From Moorena sp. SIOASIH (GTDB lineage Bacteria; Cyanobacteriota; Cyanobacteriia; Cyanobacteriales; Coleofasciculaceae): a DNA stretch of 64,000 bases. The notes beneath the pieces are model-generated. The model made no database searches and was not told the origin of the DNA. It worked only from the letters and a program-made list of their open reading frames with translations. Positions within the stretch are counted from its first letter, which is position 1; each line of letters starts with the position of its first letter. The stretch spans positions 248,001-312,000 of the forward strand of contig NZ_JAAHIH010000008.1 of the NCBI RefSeq assembly GCF_010671925.1, given 5' to 3'. Below, piece after piece: positions 9,349 through 19,403 of this stretch. Made by a program: the position numbers and the translations under genes.

Positions 9349-10957
9349 ACTACCTCCACTCTCATTGATCTTGCCTGACCAGTTATGGTCAAAAATTTAG
9401 GACACACCCAGTTTTAGATTATTTTGGCTCAGATTTGTTGAAAAATGAACCAATATTAGCTCAGATACCTCAGATTTTCCTGGACTGTTAGTGATCTAAG
9501 CCAAAACTATCACCAAAATTACCATTACTAGAGTTTAGTGCTTAGCTCGATTTGTCGCCAACTAGATCACGCTTGGGTTACTGATCAGGTTTGCTGATAG
9601 TCAATGGTTGCTGGCATCGATGAAGCCATCAAACCATCAACATAGATATCTAATCCCCCCAATATTTAACAACCAAATCAGCTCCCTGACTTCACCTTTT
9701 GAGGAAGTGCCGATTTTTTGGGTGGAAACCTGCAAAACCTCTTTGAGGGGATAATGTTGGCCGTGCGCTTTAGCACATCGCTTCGCGCTTCGTCAATGTT
9801 ATCGATGGATACTATCCAAAACCCACTGTCTTACCCCTGCTAGGACTGTTTAAGGTTTCGGTTCTAGAGCTTGGAACTATCACGTATTCCAAGGTAGGAC
9901 TTGAACACTTGCCGATAACTTAGCCAATCTTAATGGTCATTACTGCTCAGCTAACTAAAGTTAGAGGCTTGATGTCCCTTCACCCTCCTGTGGGTAGTGC
10001 TGACTGTGGTTATGTTCGTAGAACTTCACCAACATTAGTCTTAACACAAAGTTGTTGGCAAATCCCAACAACTAGGATTTTTAGCTTTGGGGATGGAATT
10101 GACAACTGTTAATCAAAATCCGGAGAAAATCGGTTAAAATTAGTTAAACCCACAAGAGTAACCGGACCAATTTCTCAGGCTTAACATCCTTAGGTGCCCT
10201 TGACCCATTAAAAATTAAATTCGCTCAAGGTGCGCGCCTCCAAGGGCCGGGTTCCCCGGCCTTGGGTCGTACCTCAAGGTGCGCGCCTCCAAGGGCCGGG
10301 TTCCCCGGCCTTGGGTCGCACCTCCCGAAGTCCCTACGGGATTATAGGAAAGACGAGGCAGATTGCGAGACAATCACAGAGTGGAATTGATTAACAAGTA
10401 ATGGGACTAGGCTTTTTGAGTCGAAAGAATAGTGAGCTGTGCCGTGCAGCCATTACTGATTGAACCAGTAAGAACAATTGAGCGGTTTCAATTTTATACA
10501 GTTGGGTTCTCACGGTACTCAGCTAGTCTTTACAAAATAATTGAGGGGTCAGACCCCTCAGTAATTCTAGTACAGGATTTTACTTATGGCAATTGAAAGA
10601 TCAGTAAGATCAACTGACTATCATAAAAATCCTAAAAGATGCCGCTAATTTGGTGATCAAAGTGCTCCAGGAAAGTCCTCCTCCCTGGAGCAGTAAGTAA
10701 CAACACAAATTGATTGTCCCAACTCAGAGGTGCGTCCGGAAGTTTTAAACCTCAGGGTTGACAGATGCAGTTAATCAGCTGCTCTAACCAGGGCAAAAGC
10801 ATCTAAATTCTAGAAGCCTTACTCATTCATAAGCAAAAATACTTATCCCATCAATTTCATATCCAGTAGGCATTTCAAAATAAGATGCGAATACCGCTGC
10901 TGCTCTAACAACTTTAGGTTGACAATCAATCCTCGCTCTATGAGGAGGGGGGAGACT
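9349..10957. other. 1.6-kb non-coding region between the cellulose operon and ugd
   Basis: No convincing gene in either strand. It contains a CACATCGCTTCGCGCTTCGTC repeat piece at about 9776, the tandem palindrome at 10224-10321, and a GC-poor remainder. As it precedes the minus-strand cellulose operon, the promoter of that operon must lie within roughly the first 300 bp (9349-9650). No RNA family or tRNA was recognised. Confidence 0.45.
10224..10321. repeat. Tandem pair of 49-bp REP-like palindromes
   Basis: Two near-perfect copies (10224-10272 and 10273-10321) of a unit starting CTCAAGGTGCGCGCCTCC. Each can fold: AGGTGCG pairs with CGCACCT (outer, second copy) and CCAAGGGCCGG with CCGGCCTTGG (inner). 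A related palindrome in the opposite orientation lies at 48992-49037. Confidence 0.85.
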
Positions 10958-12349
10958 TCAACGACCAATTCCCAAATAGGAGAAACCAGCACGTTCTAGC
11001 TGGATCCGATCTAGGCAGTTGCGACCATCAATGATCACCGGATTATTCATCAGCTCAGCCATTTTACCATAGTCGAGCTTCTGGAACTGATCCCAATCTG
11101 TAACTAACACTAAAGCATCACAGCTATCAGCCAACCGTTCTGGATCCGTTTCGACAATCACGTTAGATAGACCATGACGCATCCCAGTTTGGGAAATAAT
11201 TGGGTCATAGGCTTTGACCTTGGCCCCGAGTCGGTTTAGTTCCTCGACCAGATTTAGAGCAGGAGCATCCCGCATATCATCAGTATTGGGCTTAAAGGTC
11301 AAACCCAACAGCCCTACTGTTTTACCTTTGAGGATTTTCAGCTCTTTCTGGAGTTTTTCAACGGCAAGTAGACGTTGGCGTTTGTTGACACTGACAGTGG
11401 CTTTAAGCAAATCTGCTTCATAACCGTAATCTTCAGCGGTATGGAGTAGTGCTAAGACATCTTTGGGGAAGCAAGAACCACCCCAGCCAATTCCTGCTTG
11501 TAAAAACTTGTTGCCAATCCGGGAATCTAAACCAATGCCTTGGGCAACTTGGGTAACATCAGCACCTACGCGATCGCAAATATTGGCAATTTCATTAATA
11601 AAGCTAATTTTAGTAGCCAAAAAGGCATTAGCCGCATATTTAATCATCTCAGCAGAGCTGAGGTCTGTAGCTAGCACAGGAACTGGGGGAAGGGATTTGT
11701 CTTCAGCAAACTGGCGTTCGACAATTGGTTGATACAGTTCCTTCATCATTGCGATCGCTTTTTCGCTATTGCCTCCTAGGACAATACGGTCTGGATTAAA
11801 GGTATCGTAAACTGCTGAACCTTCTCGGAGAAACTCTGGATTACTGACCACATCAAAATCCGCCGTAATTTCTTCTGCTGGTTCAGTTTCAGCTTGCCCT
11901 CCTGCAGTTACCAAAGATTTCTGGCGTTCAGCTACCCCATCTAGGACAATCATCCGTACCCAATCTCCAGAACCAATGGGTACCGTTGATTTGTTAACAA
12001 TTACTTTGTAACCATCCTTAAGATGGGATCCAATCCCTCTGGCAACAGCTTCCACATAACGAGTGTCACTTTCTCCGGTAGGTAGAGGGGGAGTTCCCAC
12101 TGCAATGAATAAAATTTCCCCATGGTCTACCCCAGCCGCCAAATCTGTGGTAAACTCAAGTCTACCTGCATTAGCTGACTCTTGCATTATTTCCGACAGT
12201 CCCGGTTCATAGATGGGGGACTGTCCAGATTTCATCAGCTTAACTTTTTCTTCGTTGTTGTCTACACAGATTACATGATGACCGATATGGGCTAAGCAAG
12301 CGCCAGTTACTAAGCCCACATATCCTGTACCAATTACACAAACGCGCAT
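10958..12349 (-). CDS. ugd: UDP-glucose 6-dehydrogenase
   Basis: About 463 aa from the ATG at 12349; an in-frame ATG five codons upstream (12364) is possible, but the NAD-binding motif 'VIGTGYVGLVTG' begins right after the second Met, as in homologues. The enzyme oxidises UDP-glucose twice to UDP-glucuronate with NAD+. Visible hallmarks are the N-terminal Rossmann fold, 'VGTPPLPTGE', 'NPEFLREGSA', the catalytic-Cys loop 'GGSCFPKDV', and the C-terminal 'LTFKPNTDDMRDAPAL' of the UDP-binding domain. The next gene upstream on the same strand (12461-13411) is predicted to use UDP-glucuronate, so the two form a two-step nucleotide-sugar route, probably feeding exopolysaccharide synthesis. A 111-bp gap separates them. 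Confidence 0.95.
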   Translation of the reverse strand: MRVCVIGTGYVGLVTGACLAHIGHHVICVDNNEEKVKLMKSGQSPIYEPGLSEIMQESANAGRLEFTTDLAAGVDHGEILFIAVGTPPLPTGESDTRYVEAVARGIGSHLKDGYKVIVNKSTVPIGSGDWVRMIVLDGVAERQKSLVTAGGQAETEPAEEITADFDVVSNPEFLREGSAVYDTFNPDRIVLGGNSEKAIAMMKELYQPIVERQFAEDKSLPPVPVLATDLSSAEMIKYAANAFLATKISFINEIANICDRVGADVTQVAQGIGLDSRIGNKFLQAGIGWGGSCFPKDVLALLHTAEDYGYEADLLKATVSVNKRQRLLAVEKLQKELKILKGKTVGLLGLTFKPNTDDMRDAPALNLVEELNRLGAKVKAYDPIISQTGMRHGLSNVIVETDPERLADSCDALVLVTDWDQFQKLDYGKMAELMNNPVIIDGRNCLDRIQLERAGFSYLGIGR

Positions 12350-12460
12350 GGAGCTATGCCTCAATTAATATAAACTTCAATCGTTAGTAAACGTTAGGAA
12401 AGTCTCACGGTTGGAGCCAAAGATAGTATTGGCACCCTGACCTGAGGTTGATTGATTTAA

Positions 12461-13411
12461 TTAAATCTGATTGTTTTCCTCTTGAGGAGTTAAACGCTTA
12501 CGGAAATCGGACACTGTCAAATCTAACCCTTCTGACAAAGGAATAGTAGGTTCCCAACCTAGTAAAGTTTTAGCTTTACTAATGTCTGGTTGACGACGTC
12601 GGGGGTCATCCTGAGGTAGAGGCTTAAAGATAATTTCTGTATCAGGATTCACCATTTTTTGAATCGCCTGAGCGAGTTCTAATATAGTGTATTCTCCAGG
12701 ATTTCCGAGATTAATCGGTCCGGTATGGTCATTATTCATAAGTCGAATTAGTCCTTCGACTAAGTCGGAGACATAGCAAAAACTTCGGGTCTGTGAACCA
12801 TCCCCATAAACCGTTAAGGGTTCCCCCTTCAGAGCTTGCACCACAAAATTGCTAACGACTCGCCCATCATTTTCCAGCATTCGAGGACCGTAGGTGTTAA
12901 AAATGCGGGCTACACGAATGTCTACACCATTCTGTCGATGGTAGTCAAATGCGAGGGTTTCTGCCACTCGCTTGCCTTCATCGTAACAACTGCGAATCCC
13001 AATGGGATTGACATTACCCCGATAATCTTCTGACTGGGGATGGACATCCGGATCCCCGTATACCTCAGACGTGGATGCTAATAAGAATCTCGCCTTCACC
13101 CGTTTGGCTAACCCTAACATGTATAGGGTACCCATGACATTGGTTTTGATAGTCTTGACCGGATTGTATTGGTAGTGAACTGGGGATGCTGGACAAGCGA
13201 GGTGGTATATTTGATCAACTTCTAACCGAATCGGTTCAGTGATGTCGTGGCGGAGCAACTCAAAGTATGGGTGTGCCAGCCATTTCAGGATATTCCGTTT
13301 GTGACCAGTGTAGAAGTTATCCAGACAAATAACTTCATGACCTTCTGCCATCAAACGATCAATTAGATGGGAGCCGATAAAACCAGCCCCACCAGTAACT
13401 AGTATTCTCAT
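12461..13411 (-). CDS. UDP-glucuronate decarboxylase (UDP-xylose synthase), SDR family
   Basis: 316 aa extended short-chain dehydrogenase. 'TGGAGFIGSH' (residues 6-15) binds NAD; 'TSE' (114-116) and Tyr143-xxx-Lys147 form the catalytic set. The segments 'RHDITEP', 'YHLACPASPVHYQ', 'RIFNTYGPRM' and 'RRRQPDISKAK' are characteristic of UDP-xylose synthases rather than of dTDP-glucose dehydratases. The reaction converts UDP-glucuronate to UDP-xylose and CO2 through a 4-keto intermediate. It precedes ugd on the same strand and would consume its product. The protein is soluble, with the usual length of bacterial UXS. An alternative is a UDP-glucuronate 4-epimerase, which is less likely given the UXS-like ends. 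Confidence 0.9.
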   Translation of the reverse strand: MRILVTGGAGFIGSHLIDRLMAEGHEVICLDNFYTGHKRNILKWLAHPYFELLRHDITEPIRLEVDQIYHLACPASPVHYQYNPVKTIKTNVMGTLYMLGLAKRVKARFLLASTSEVYGDPDVHPQSEDYRGNVNPIGIRSCYDEGKRVAETLAFDYHRQNGVDIRVARIFNTYGPRMLENDGRVVSNFVVQALKGEPLTVYGDGSQTRSFCYVSDLVEGLIRLMNNDHTGPINLGNPGEYTILELAQAIQKMVNPDTEIIFKPLPQDDPRRRQPDISKAKTLLGWEPTIPLSEGLDLTVSDFRKRLTPQEENNQI

Positions 13412-13687
13412 GCCACTGAACTTTTGTGATGTGAAATCAATCCTAAACTAACCTCTGAATTTAACAGTGTCCAGTTAGACAATTTTTACTTAATTTATGG
13501 CAAAAAGTCCGGATATATATCTCTCCATATAGTTTTTCACCTACCTTGAAAACCAATTCCGTAATTACCGAAGGTTATCCTCGAATTCTCATAGGCTTTC
13601 CGGTTGAGAATTACTTGGTTGGTAGTAAGCATTCCGAGATTAGTACTTGGCTTTCAGGTCTGGACTTTTAATGACTGAATCCCCCCT

Positions 13688-15499
13688 CTAGCCTTGGTCA
13701 AGACGCAATACTGCCATAAACGCTTCCTGAGGAACATCAACAGTCCCTACAGCTTTCATCCGCTTTTTACCTTTTGCCTGCTTTTGGAGAAGTTTTTTCT
13801 TCCGGGAAATGTCACCACCGTAGCATTTAGCCAATACATCTTTTCTCAAAGCCGGAATATGTTCACTAGCAATGACTCGACTACCAATAGCCGCTTGAAG
13901 AGGAATTTTAAATTGGTGCCGGGGAATGAGTTCCTTGAGTTTTTCCACTAAGGTACGACCCACATAGTAAGCTTTGTCTCGGTGGACAATTACTGCCAGG
14001 GAGTCCACAGGCTCCGCATTAATCAGTAGATCCAGCTTGACTAAGGGATTATCTCGGTAACCAATGAGGTGGTACTCCATACTGGCATAACCCCGAGAGC
14101 GAGACTTCATTTGATCAAAAAAGTCAGTAACCACTTCTGCTAGGGGTAATTCATAAATTAAAGTAGTCCGTCCTTGGGCAAGATAAGTCATATCCTTAAA
14201 ATCCCCACGGCGGCTTTGACAGAGTTCCATCAGAGTCCCAACATAGGTTTCTGGAGTAATCATTTCTACCCGGACATAGGGTTCGGCAATTTTTTCCCGT
14301 TCTTGGGGGGATGGCAAGGTACTCGGATTATCAATTTCAAGGACTTCTCCCTGATTGGTGGTCACTTGATACACCACTGAAGGGGCAGTGGTGATTAGCT
14401 CCAAATCATATTCCCTTTCCAGGCGCTCTTGGACAATTTCCATGTGCAGCAAGCCTAAGAAACCACAGCGGAAGCCAAATCCCATGGCAGAGGAAGTTTC
14501 TGGTTCGTAGTTCAGGGCAGCATCATTGAGCTTGAGCTTATCTAATGCCTCCTTTAAATCCTTGTACTGGTCAGCATCAGTGGGAAACAAGCCACAAAAA
14601 ACCATCGGTTTGGCTTCAGTGTATCCCGGTAAAGGGTCAATAGCTGCTGCTTTTGCTAAAGTAATGGTGTCACCCACACGGGCATCAGCTACCGCCTTAA
14701 TGGCAGCAGCTAGGTAACCAACTTCACCTGCGTGGAGTTCATCCACTTGGACTTGGTTAGGGGAAAGCACCCCTAGCTCATCAATTTCGTACTCCTTGCG
14801 AGATGCCATCAAGCGAATGCGATCGCCTTTTTTTAGAGTGCCATCAACCACTCTAAAATAAACGATTACGCCACGATAAGCATCATAGTAACTGTCAAAA
14901 ATCAACGCCCTTAGGGGTTGGTCTACAGTATCGATTGGAGGTGGAATTAGATGTACAATAGATTCCAGGATTTCTTGTATGCCGATACCTTCCTTGGCTG
15001 ATGCTCGAATCGCTTGGCTACAATCAAGACCAATGACCTCTTCGATTTCGGTACTTACCCTTTCCGGTTCAGCTCCAGGCAAGTCTATTTTATTTAGAAC
15101 GGGAATAATTTCTAGATCGTGTTCAAGGGCTAGGTAAACATTTGCTAGAGTTTGAGCCTCTACACCTTGGGATGCATCGACTACCAACAGTGCTCCTTCA
15201 CAAGCCACTAGTGAGCGCGACACTTCATAGGAGAAATCCACATGACCGGGAGTGTCAATTAAATTGAGAACGTACTCGTGACCATCGCTAGCAGTATAGT
15301 TCATCCGAGCCGCTTGCAGCTTAATCGTAATTCCCCGCTCCCGTTCCAAATCCATATTGTCCAGGAACTGTTCTTTCATCTGGCGGTCGCTTACGGTCCC
15401 AGTAGCTTGCAGTAGGCGATCAGCTAAGGTCGATTTCCCATGATCAATGTGGGCGATAATCGAAAAATTACGAATATGAGAGACAGGGGCATCAGTCAT
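13688..15499 (-). CDS. lepA: Elongation factor 4 (LepA) GTPase
   Basis: 603 aa, full length for the family. The N-terminal translational GTPase has G1 'AHIDHGKSTL', G2 'RGITIK', G3 'DTPGHVDF' and G4 'NKIDLPGA'. EF-G-like domains II, III and V follow, with 'GFRCGFLGLLHMEI'. The LepA-specific C-terminal domain has 'RHQFKIPLQAAIG' and 'DISRKKKLLQKQAKGKKRMK'. EF4 binds ribosomes and back-translocates or remodels stalled complexes. It is a housekeeping gene transcribed with, or ahead of, the nucleotide-sugar genes (276-bp gap). Nothing unusual is seen in the active-site motifs. Confidence 0.98.
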   Translation of the reverse strand: MTDAPVSHIRNFSIIAHIDHGKSTLADRLLQATGTVSDRQMKEQFLDNMDLERERGITIKLQAARMNYTASDGHEYVLNLIDTPGHVDFSYEVSRSLVACEGALLVVDASQGVEAQTLANVYLALEHDLEIIPVLNKIDLPGAEPERVSTEIEEVIGLDCSQAIRASAKEGIGIQEILESIVHLIPPPIDTVDQPLRALIFDSYYDAYRGVIVYFRVVDGTLKKGDRIRLMASRKEYEIDELGVLSPNQVQVDELHAGEVGYLAAAIKAVADARVGDTITLAKAAAIDPLPGYTEAKPMVFCGLFPTDADQYKDLKEALDKLKLNDAALNYEPETSSAMGFGFRCGFLGLLHMEIVQERLEREYDLELITTAPSVVYQVTTNQGEVLEIDNPSTLPSPQEREKIAEPYVRVEMITPETYVGTLMELCQSRRGDFKDMTYLAQGRTTLIYELPLAEVVTDFFDQMKSRSRGYASMEYHLIGYRDNPLVKLDLLINAEPVDSLAVIVHRDKAYYVGRTLVEKLKELIPRHQFKIPLQAAIGSRVIASEHIPALRKDVLAKCYGGDISRKKKLLQKQAKGKKRMKAVGTVDVPQEAFMAVLRLDQG

Positions 15500-15673
15500 A
15501 AGCTATTGGTATTTACCAGTCAATAACTGGTCTATTGAGTTCATGCTTCACTTAATGTATTTTAATGTTTTCCGTCAGAGGTAAGGGTACTATCCCTGGA
15601 ATGGTTATAACTGAGCCAGGCTATTTGTCAGTTATCGTAAAGTTATATTAGTAGTGTTATTAGCCCATCGATT

Positions 15674-15958
15674 ATGAATGATCATGCCTTACATCAAGAG
15701 GGTTTGCTTGAAAACCACCTTGACTCTACCAAAGCTACTAACGTAGATTTATCACGTTCAGCTGACAAAGAAGAAATTTCTATTCATTTGGATACGGAAC
15801 TCTTGGATCAAATCAAACACTTGACTAATGATCCGAGTAAAGTAATAGAAACGGCAATTCGTCAATGGCTCAGGGGTGAAAGGGGAACAGATCAGGAATT
15901 AGCCCGTACCTTTGACCGAAATCCGCCCCTGCCCCCCCGAGGTGAGTGGAACGATTGA
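15674..15958 (+). CDS. Small ribbon-helix-helix-like protein
   Basis: 94 aa. The middle section (about 34-68, 'ISIHLDTELLDQIKHLTN' then 'PSKVIETAIRQWLRG') has the pattern of a ribbon-helix-helix (CopG/Arc) fold: one strand, then two helices. Such domains dimerise and bind DNA and are common in antitoxins and small repressors. The N-terminal ~30 residues and the Pro-rich, acidic tail are probably unstructured. No toxin-like gene follows; the next frame is a histidine kinase 132 bp downstream. It is divergent from lepA with about 170 bp between starts, which must hold both promoters. Function unknown; could be an orphan antitoxin or a transcriptional regulator. Confidence 0.65.
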   Translation: MNDHALHQEGLLENHLDSTKATNVDLSRSADKEEISIHLDTELLDQIKHLTNDPSKVIETAIRQWLRGERGTDQELARTFDRNPPLPPRGEWND

Positions 15959-16090
15959 TAGACAAGAGGTAAAGGCATCTACTTTGAGACGTTGCCATTG
16001 GCTCGTGCGTTAGGGTTGGGTGGTTGCATTTACATGTTGAAACGGGAACTGAGGCTCCCGGTGTTGCTTGTAGTTTCCAGGTTTCTTTTA

Positions 16091-17815
16091 ATGGCTGCAC
16101 CTGTGAATTTTCAATGTTTTCAAACTGGATATATAAATAATAGGCAATCCGCTAGTGCACAAGGTGATTCTAACTTTTTGCAGGGTTTAGGGTGTGAGCT
16201 GGTGTATACTCAAGAGGCATCGGGTAAATGCCTTTCTTTTTACTGGCAAGCTGCTGAGCAATATGGTCTGAGTTTGACACAAGTGGTGGGACTTCCCCTA
16301 GAAGATGCATTCTGCCCGACTGAAGCCGAAGCCTACCAAGAGAGGCTTCAGAGAATTTTGAGCCAGCGAACCCCTGAACGTTGTGTTCAATCGTTTTGTT
16401 ACCAGGACAGATCCTTTGCCTTTGAGTTGGTGATTAGTCCTATTTTGCCAGCGGATGGCGAAGCAACAACCGTTCTAGTTATGGGTCACTTGTTGCCGGA
16501 ATCATCAACATTGGAATGGCGGGAATCTCCTACAAGCGTAAGTGTAGACCCCCATCAAAAATTACTCACCAAAATTGCCCGGCAAATTCGTCGTACCCTC
16601 GATCTAGATACCATTTGGCAACAAACTGCCCAAAGTCTAGGGGAGGCACTCCAGGTAAGCCGTTGCCTCGTCTGCTATTACAAACCAGACGCACGGGTAA
16701 CCAAGGTGCAGGCAGAATATTGCCAACAGCCCTTGCGGTCAATGGCGAAACAACTGCTACCCTTAGATTCTGAGCCTTACCTCGAACAAGCCCTCACTAG
16801 TCAGGAGCCAGTGCTGGTCGAACACATTGTTTCCGGTGAATGGGAACAGTTGTCTGTGTTGGTGGTTTCAACCTCCTATAAAGATGAACCTAATGGTTTG
16901 ATTTGCCTACAGCAGTGTGATCATCGCCGTCAATGGAGTGCCGCAGAAGTAAAGTTAGTGGCAGAATTGGCTGAACAAGTCGGCACAGCGATCGCTCATG
17001 GCACCCTTTACAAGGAGTTAGAAATAGCTAGCGAAAGGGCTGAAGAAGCGTCTCGCCACAAAAGTGATTTTCTGGCTAATACGTCCCATGAGTTACGCAC
17101 TCCTCTCAATGGCATGATTGGGTTTCTCAAGTTGGTTCTTGATGGCATGGCAGACGATCCACAGGAGCAACGGGATTTTATCCAAGAAGCCTACAATTCT
17201 GCATTGCATCTGCTCAATATTATTAATGATATCCTGGATATTGCCAAAATTGAAGCGGGTAAAATGGAGCTAGAACTCGCTCCAGTAGAATTAGAGTCTC
17301 TGTTTAGAAAAGTTGAGGACTTTACGATCAATCAAGCTGAGCTCAAAAACCTCAGCCTCAGAATTGAAATGCCTGATGTCTATGATGGCATTGATATGTA
17401 TGGTAACTATCAAAGGCTGCTACAGGTAATGTTAAACCTAGTGGGCAATGCCATTAAGTTTACTGATGAAGGTGGGGTGACTGTTAGTGCTGAGGTGATC
17501 CGAAAGAAGATAACTTTCAAAGGTACGGAATTCCCAGGATTGGTTAAAGTTCGAGTTGCTGATACTGGCATTGGTGTTTCCCTCGACCAGCAAGACCGGC
17601 TGTTTCAAACATTTACCCAAGTGGATGGTTCCCGCACTCGCCAATATGGCGGCACAGGTTTAGGTCTAGTCATATCCCAAAAGCTGATTGAAACCATGGG
17701 GGGTGTGGTCAATTTTTTCAGTATGGGGGAAAATTTAGGGTCAACAGTTACCTTCACAGTACCTCTTTATCAAGTTCCTGTGATGGTTTCCAATCAACCA
17801 ACTGATATGGATTAA
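16091..17815 (+). CDS. GAF-domain sensor histidine kinase
   Basis: 574 aa from the ATG at 16091 ('MAAPVNFQ'); the frame is open from 15992, but those residues look non-conserved. A PAS-like segment (about residues 25-135) and a GAF domain (about 160-310, 'LDLDTIWQQTAQSLGEALQVSRCLV') precede a HisKA domain with 'FLANTSHELRTPLNGMIGF' (phospho-acceptor His333 in this numbering). The HATPase has N box 'LVGNAIKFTDEGG', G1 'DTGIGV' and G2 'GGTGLGL'. No receiver domain and no membrane segments are seen, so it is predicted to be a soluble sensor whose ligand binds the GAF domain. No response regulator is adjacent, which is common in cyanobacteria. Signal and partner unknown. Confidence 0.9.
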   Translation: MAAPVNFQCFQTGYINNRQSASAQGDSNFLQGLGCELVYTQEASGKCLSFYWQAAEQYGLSLTQVVGLPLEDAFCPTEAEAYQERLQRILSQRTPERCVQSFCYQDRSFAFELVISPILPADGEATTVLVMGHLLPESSTLEWRESPTSVSVDPHQKLLTKIARQIRRTLDLDTIWQQTAQSLGEALQVSRCLVCYYKPDARVTKVQAEYCQQPLRSMAKQLLPLDSEPYLEQALTSQEPVLVEHIVSGEWEQLSVLVVSTSYKDEPNGLICLQQCDHRRQWSAAEVKLVAELAEQVGTAIAHGTLYKELEIASERAEEASRHKSDFLANTSHELRTPLNGMIGFLKLVLDGMADDPQEQRDFIQEAYNSALHLLNIINDILDIAKIEAGKMELELAPVELESLFRKVEDFTINQAELKNLSLRIEMPDVYDGIDMYGNYQRLLQVMLNLVGNAIKFTDEGGVTVSAEVIRKKITFKGTEFPGLVKVRVADTGIGVSLDQQDRLFQTFTQVDGSRTRQYGGTGLGLVISQKLIETMGGVVNFFSMGENLGSTVTFTVPLYQVPVMVSNQPTDMD

Positions 17816-18370
17816 CCATCCACTTAAAAGGTTACCCTTACCATCACCGCCCCCAGTAACTTTAGCATGATCAAGGGCTGATAGCTGGCAAGCGATTGAT
17901 TGGCTTAGGGGGTTAGCTGAAAGCTGGCAAGCTTAAGCGATATCCTCTCCGGAGAATTAGATCAAATCTGGTTGTTGAATAACCATAGTTCCTAGTGACC
18001 AGAACAGGATGAGCAGCTGTCAGAACTATGGAATTTAAATAAAGTCAGCTGATCGTGTTAATGCTTAACAGTTCATTATTTTATAAAACCTAACGGTATA
18101 ATTGGCCAGCTTTTTGTGGAAAATTTAAACTAAACTTACCTAGACTTCTTCCAAAGCATGATCAATTTGGGAGTAATGGTGAAAATTTAGTTTTAGCTTA
18201 AAGTTAGCTGAAACTACCTCACCCAATTTAAAGATTCTATATAAAGCAGTAATGCTATAATAACCACCGTCAGAGATTAGTGAGTAGTCTTTGGATAGTA
18301 ACACTTCCCTAGTATAGTTTGTCTAGTGTGGGAACTATTAGCTAAAAATATCGGTTGACTTAACAAGACT
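17816..18370. other. Intergenic region before the DUF3386 gene
   Basis: 555 bp between the kinase and the DUF3386 gene. It contains short repeats of AGCTGGCAAGC type near 17880-17935. A sigma70-like pair lies near the downstream gene: TTGGAT at 18291-18296, a 16-bp spacer, and TATAGT at 18313-18318, about 50 bp before the ATG. No gene or RNA is recognised. Confidence 0.4.
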
Positions 18371-19021
18371 ATGATCGAAAACGCAACAGCTCGTGAAGTG
18401 TTCCAGGCGGCTTACGAAAACCGCTACACCTGGGACGACGATTTTCCTGGTTACAAAGCTGACCTCGAAATTAAGCAAGGTGATGAAGTATACACTGGTC
18501 AAGTTCGCATTAATGGTGATCACAGTGTTGAAGTTAGTGGGTTTGATGATGAAAAGGTCAAAGAAAGTGTCTATAACCAGATGCGGGATATTGTGACCCA
18601 CCGCAAGCGGTCATCTTTTGAAAAAGCCCATGGTAAAAACCAATTTAGCTTTGGTAAAAACGATTATACTGGTGCAGTAGAAATTTTTGTCAAGGGTGAT
18701 GCTATGGGCTCTAACTATAAAGTCCGAGGGCAGGAAATTTGTCATGTCAGTCGGGTTATGGGTCCGATGGCTTTTACAATTAATACCAACGATAGCCTAG
18801 ATACAGGAGAAGGGTATATTTCTTCAGGCTACAATGCCATTTTTCGCAATGCCAAAACTGGTGATTTGATGGCTAAACGAGAGTTTGAAGACAGCTTTGA
18901 TAAAGTTGGTGATTATTATATTATGACTCGTCAAGTAGTTTATGCCATTGAGGAAAAAGGGCGGACAGCTACTGAATTCAACTTTTCTAATATCAAGTTA
19001 CTCGAACCAGCGATGGTTTAA
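18371..19021 (+). CDS. DUF3386 family protein
   Basis: 216 aa soluble protein. The sequence 'AREVFQAAYENRYTWDDDFPGYKADL' at the start and 'YYIMTRQVVYAIEEKGRTATEFNFSNIKLL' type text at the end match what I know of the cyanobacterial DUF3386 family, whose members have no known function. No signal peptide, membrane helix or catalytic motif is evident; the predicted fold is mainly beta. The gene stands alone, with a candidate promoter about 50 bp upstream and a palindromic repeat cluster immediately downstream of its stop. Family assignment is from recognition; function cannot be inferred. Confidence 0.8.
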   Translation: MIENATAREVFQAAYENRYTWDDDFPGYKADLEIKQGDEVYTGQVRINGDHSVEVSGFDDEKVKESVYNQMRDIVTHRKRSSFEKAHGKNQFSFGKNDYTGAVEIFVKGDAMGSNYKVRGQEICHVSRVMGPMAFTINTNDSLDTGEGYISSGYNAIFRNAKTGDLMAKREFEDSFDKVGDYYIMTRQVVYAIEEKGRTATEFNFSNIKLLEPAMV

Positions 19022-19037
19022 GCTTTGGTTTTAAGCA

Positions 19038-19376
19038 TTCAGCTATCAGCCTATGCGCTACGCGCACGCTACGCGAACAGCTATCAGCCTATGCGCTACG
19101 CGCACGCTACGCGAACAGCCATCAGCCATCAGCCTATGCGCACGCTACGCGAACAGCCATCAGCCATCAGCCTATGCGCTACGCGCACGCTACGCGAACA
19201 GCCTTGGCCAAGGGCAAATCCCCAGACTTTCAATTCTGATTAATCTCGAACTATTAAATTCTACCGTTTGCGTAGCGTGGCCATAGACCTGCATAGGTTT
19301 ATTTTAAGCTGAACGCGCACGCGTGAGCTTTTAGCTCACGGCTGACAACTGACGGCTGACAGCTGACGGCTGAATG
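19038..19376. repeat. Cluster of AGCTATCAGC and CGCTACGCGCACGCTACGCG repeats with hairpins
   Basis: Starting 17 bp after the DUF3386 stop, the module 'ATCAGCCTATGCGC' plus 'ACGCTACGCGAACAG' occurs four times to about 19203. Single copies of related pieces follow: 'GTAGCGTGGCC' at about 19273, the hairpin GTGAGCTTTTAGCTCAC at 19324-19340, and 'CTGACGGCTGA' units to 19376. The same modules recur at about 23596-23745, 33550-33690, 43392-43508, 48531-48700 and 54340-54415. It lies between convergent genes (DUF3386 and cobK). Confidence 0.8.
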
Positions 19377-19403
19377 CTTAGCTGTTATTTAAGGGGGGGG
19401 AGT

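Noticed and set aside
9880..9920. T-arm-like TTCAAGTC on the minus strand, considered as tRNA
   Set aside because: No paired T stem, acceptor stem or anticodon arm could be built around it.
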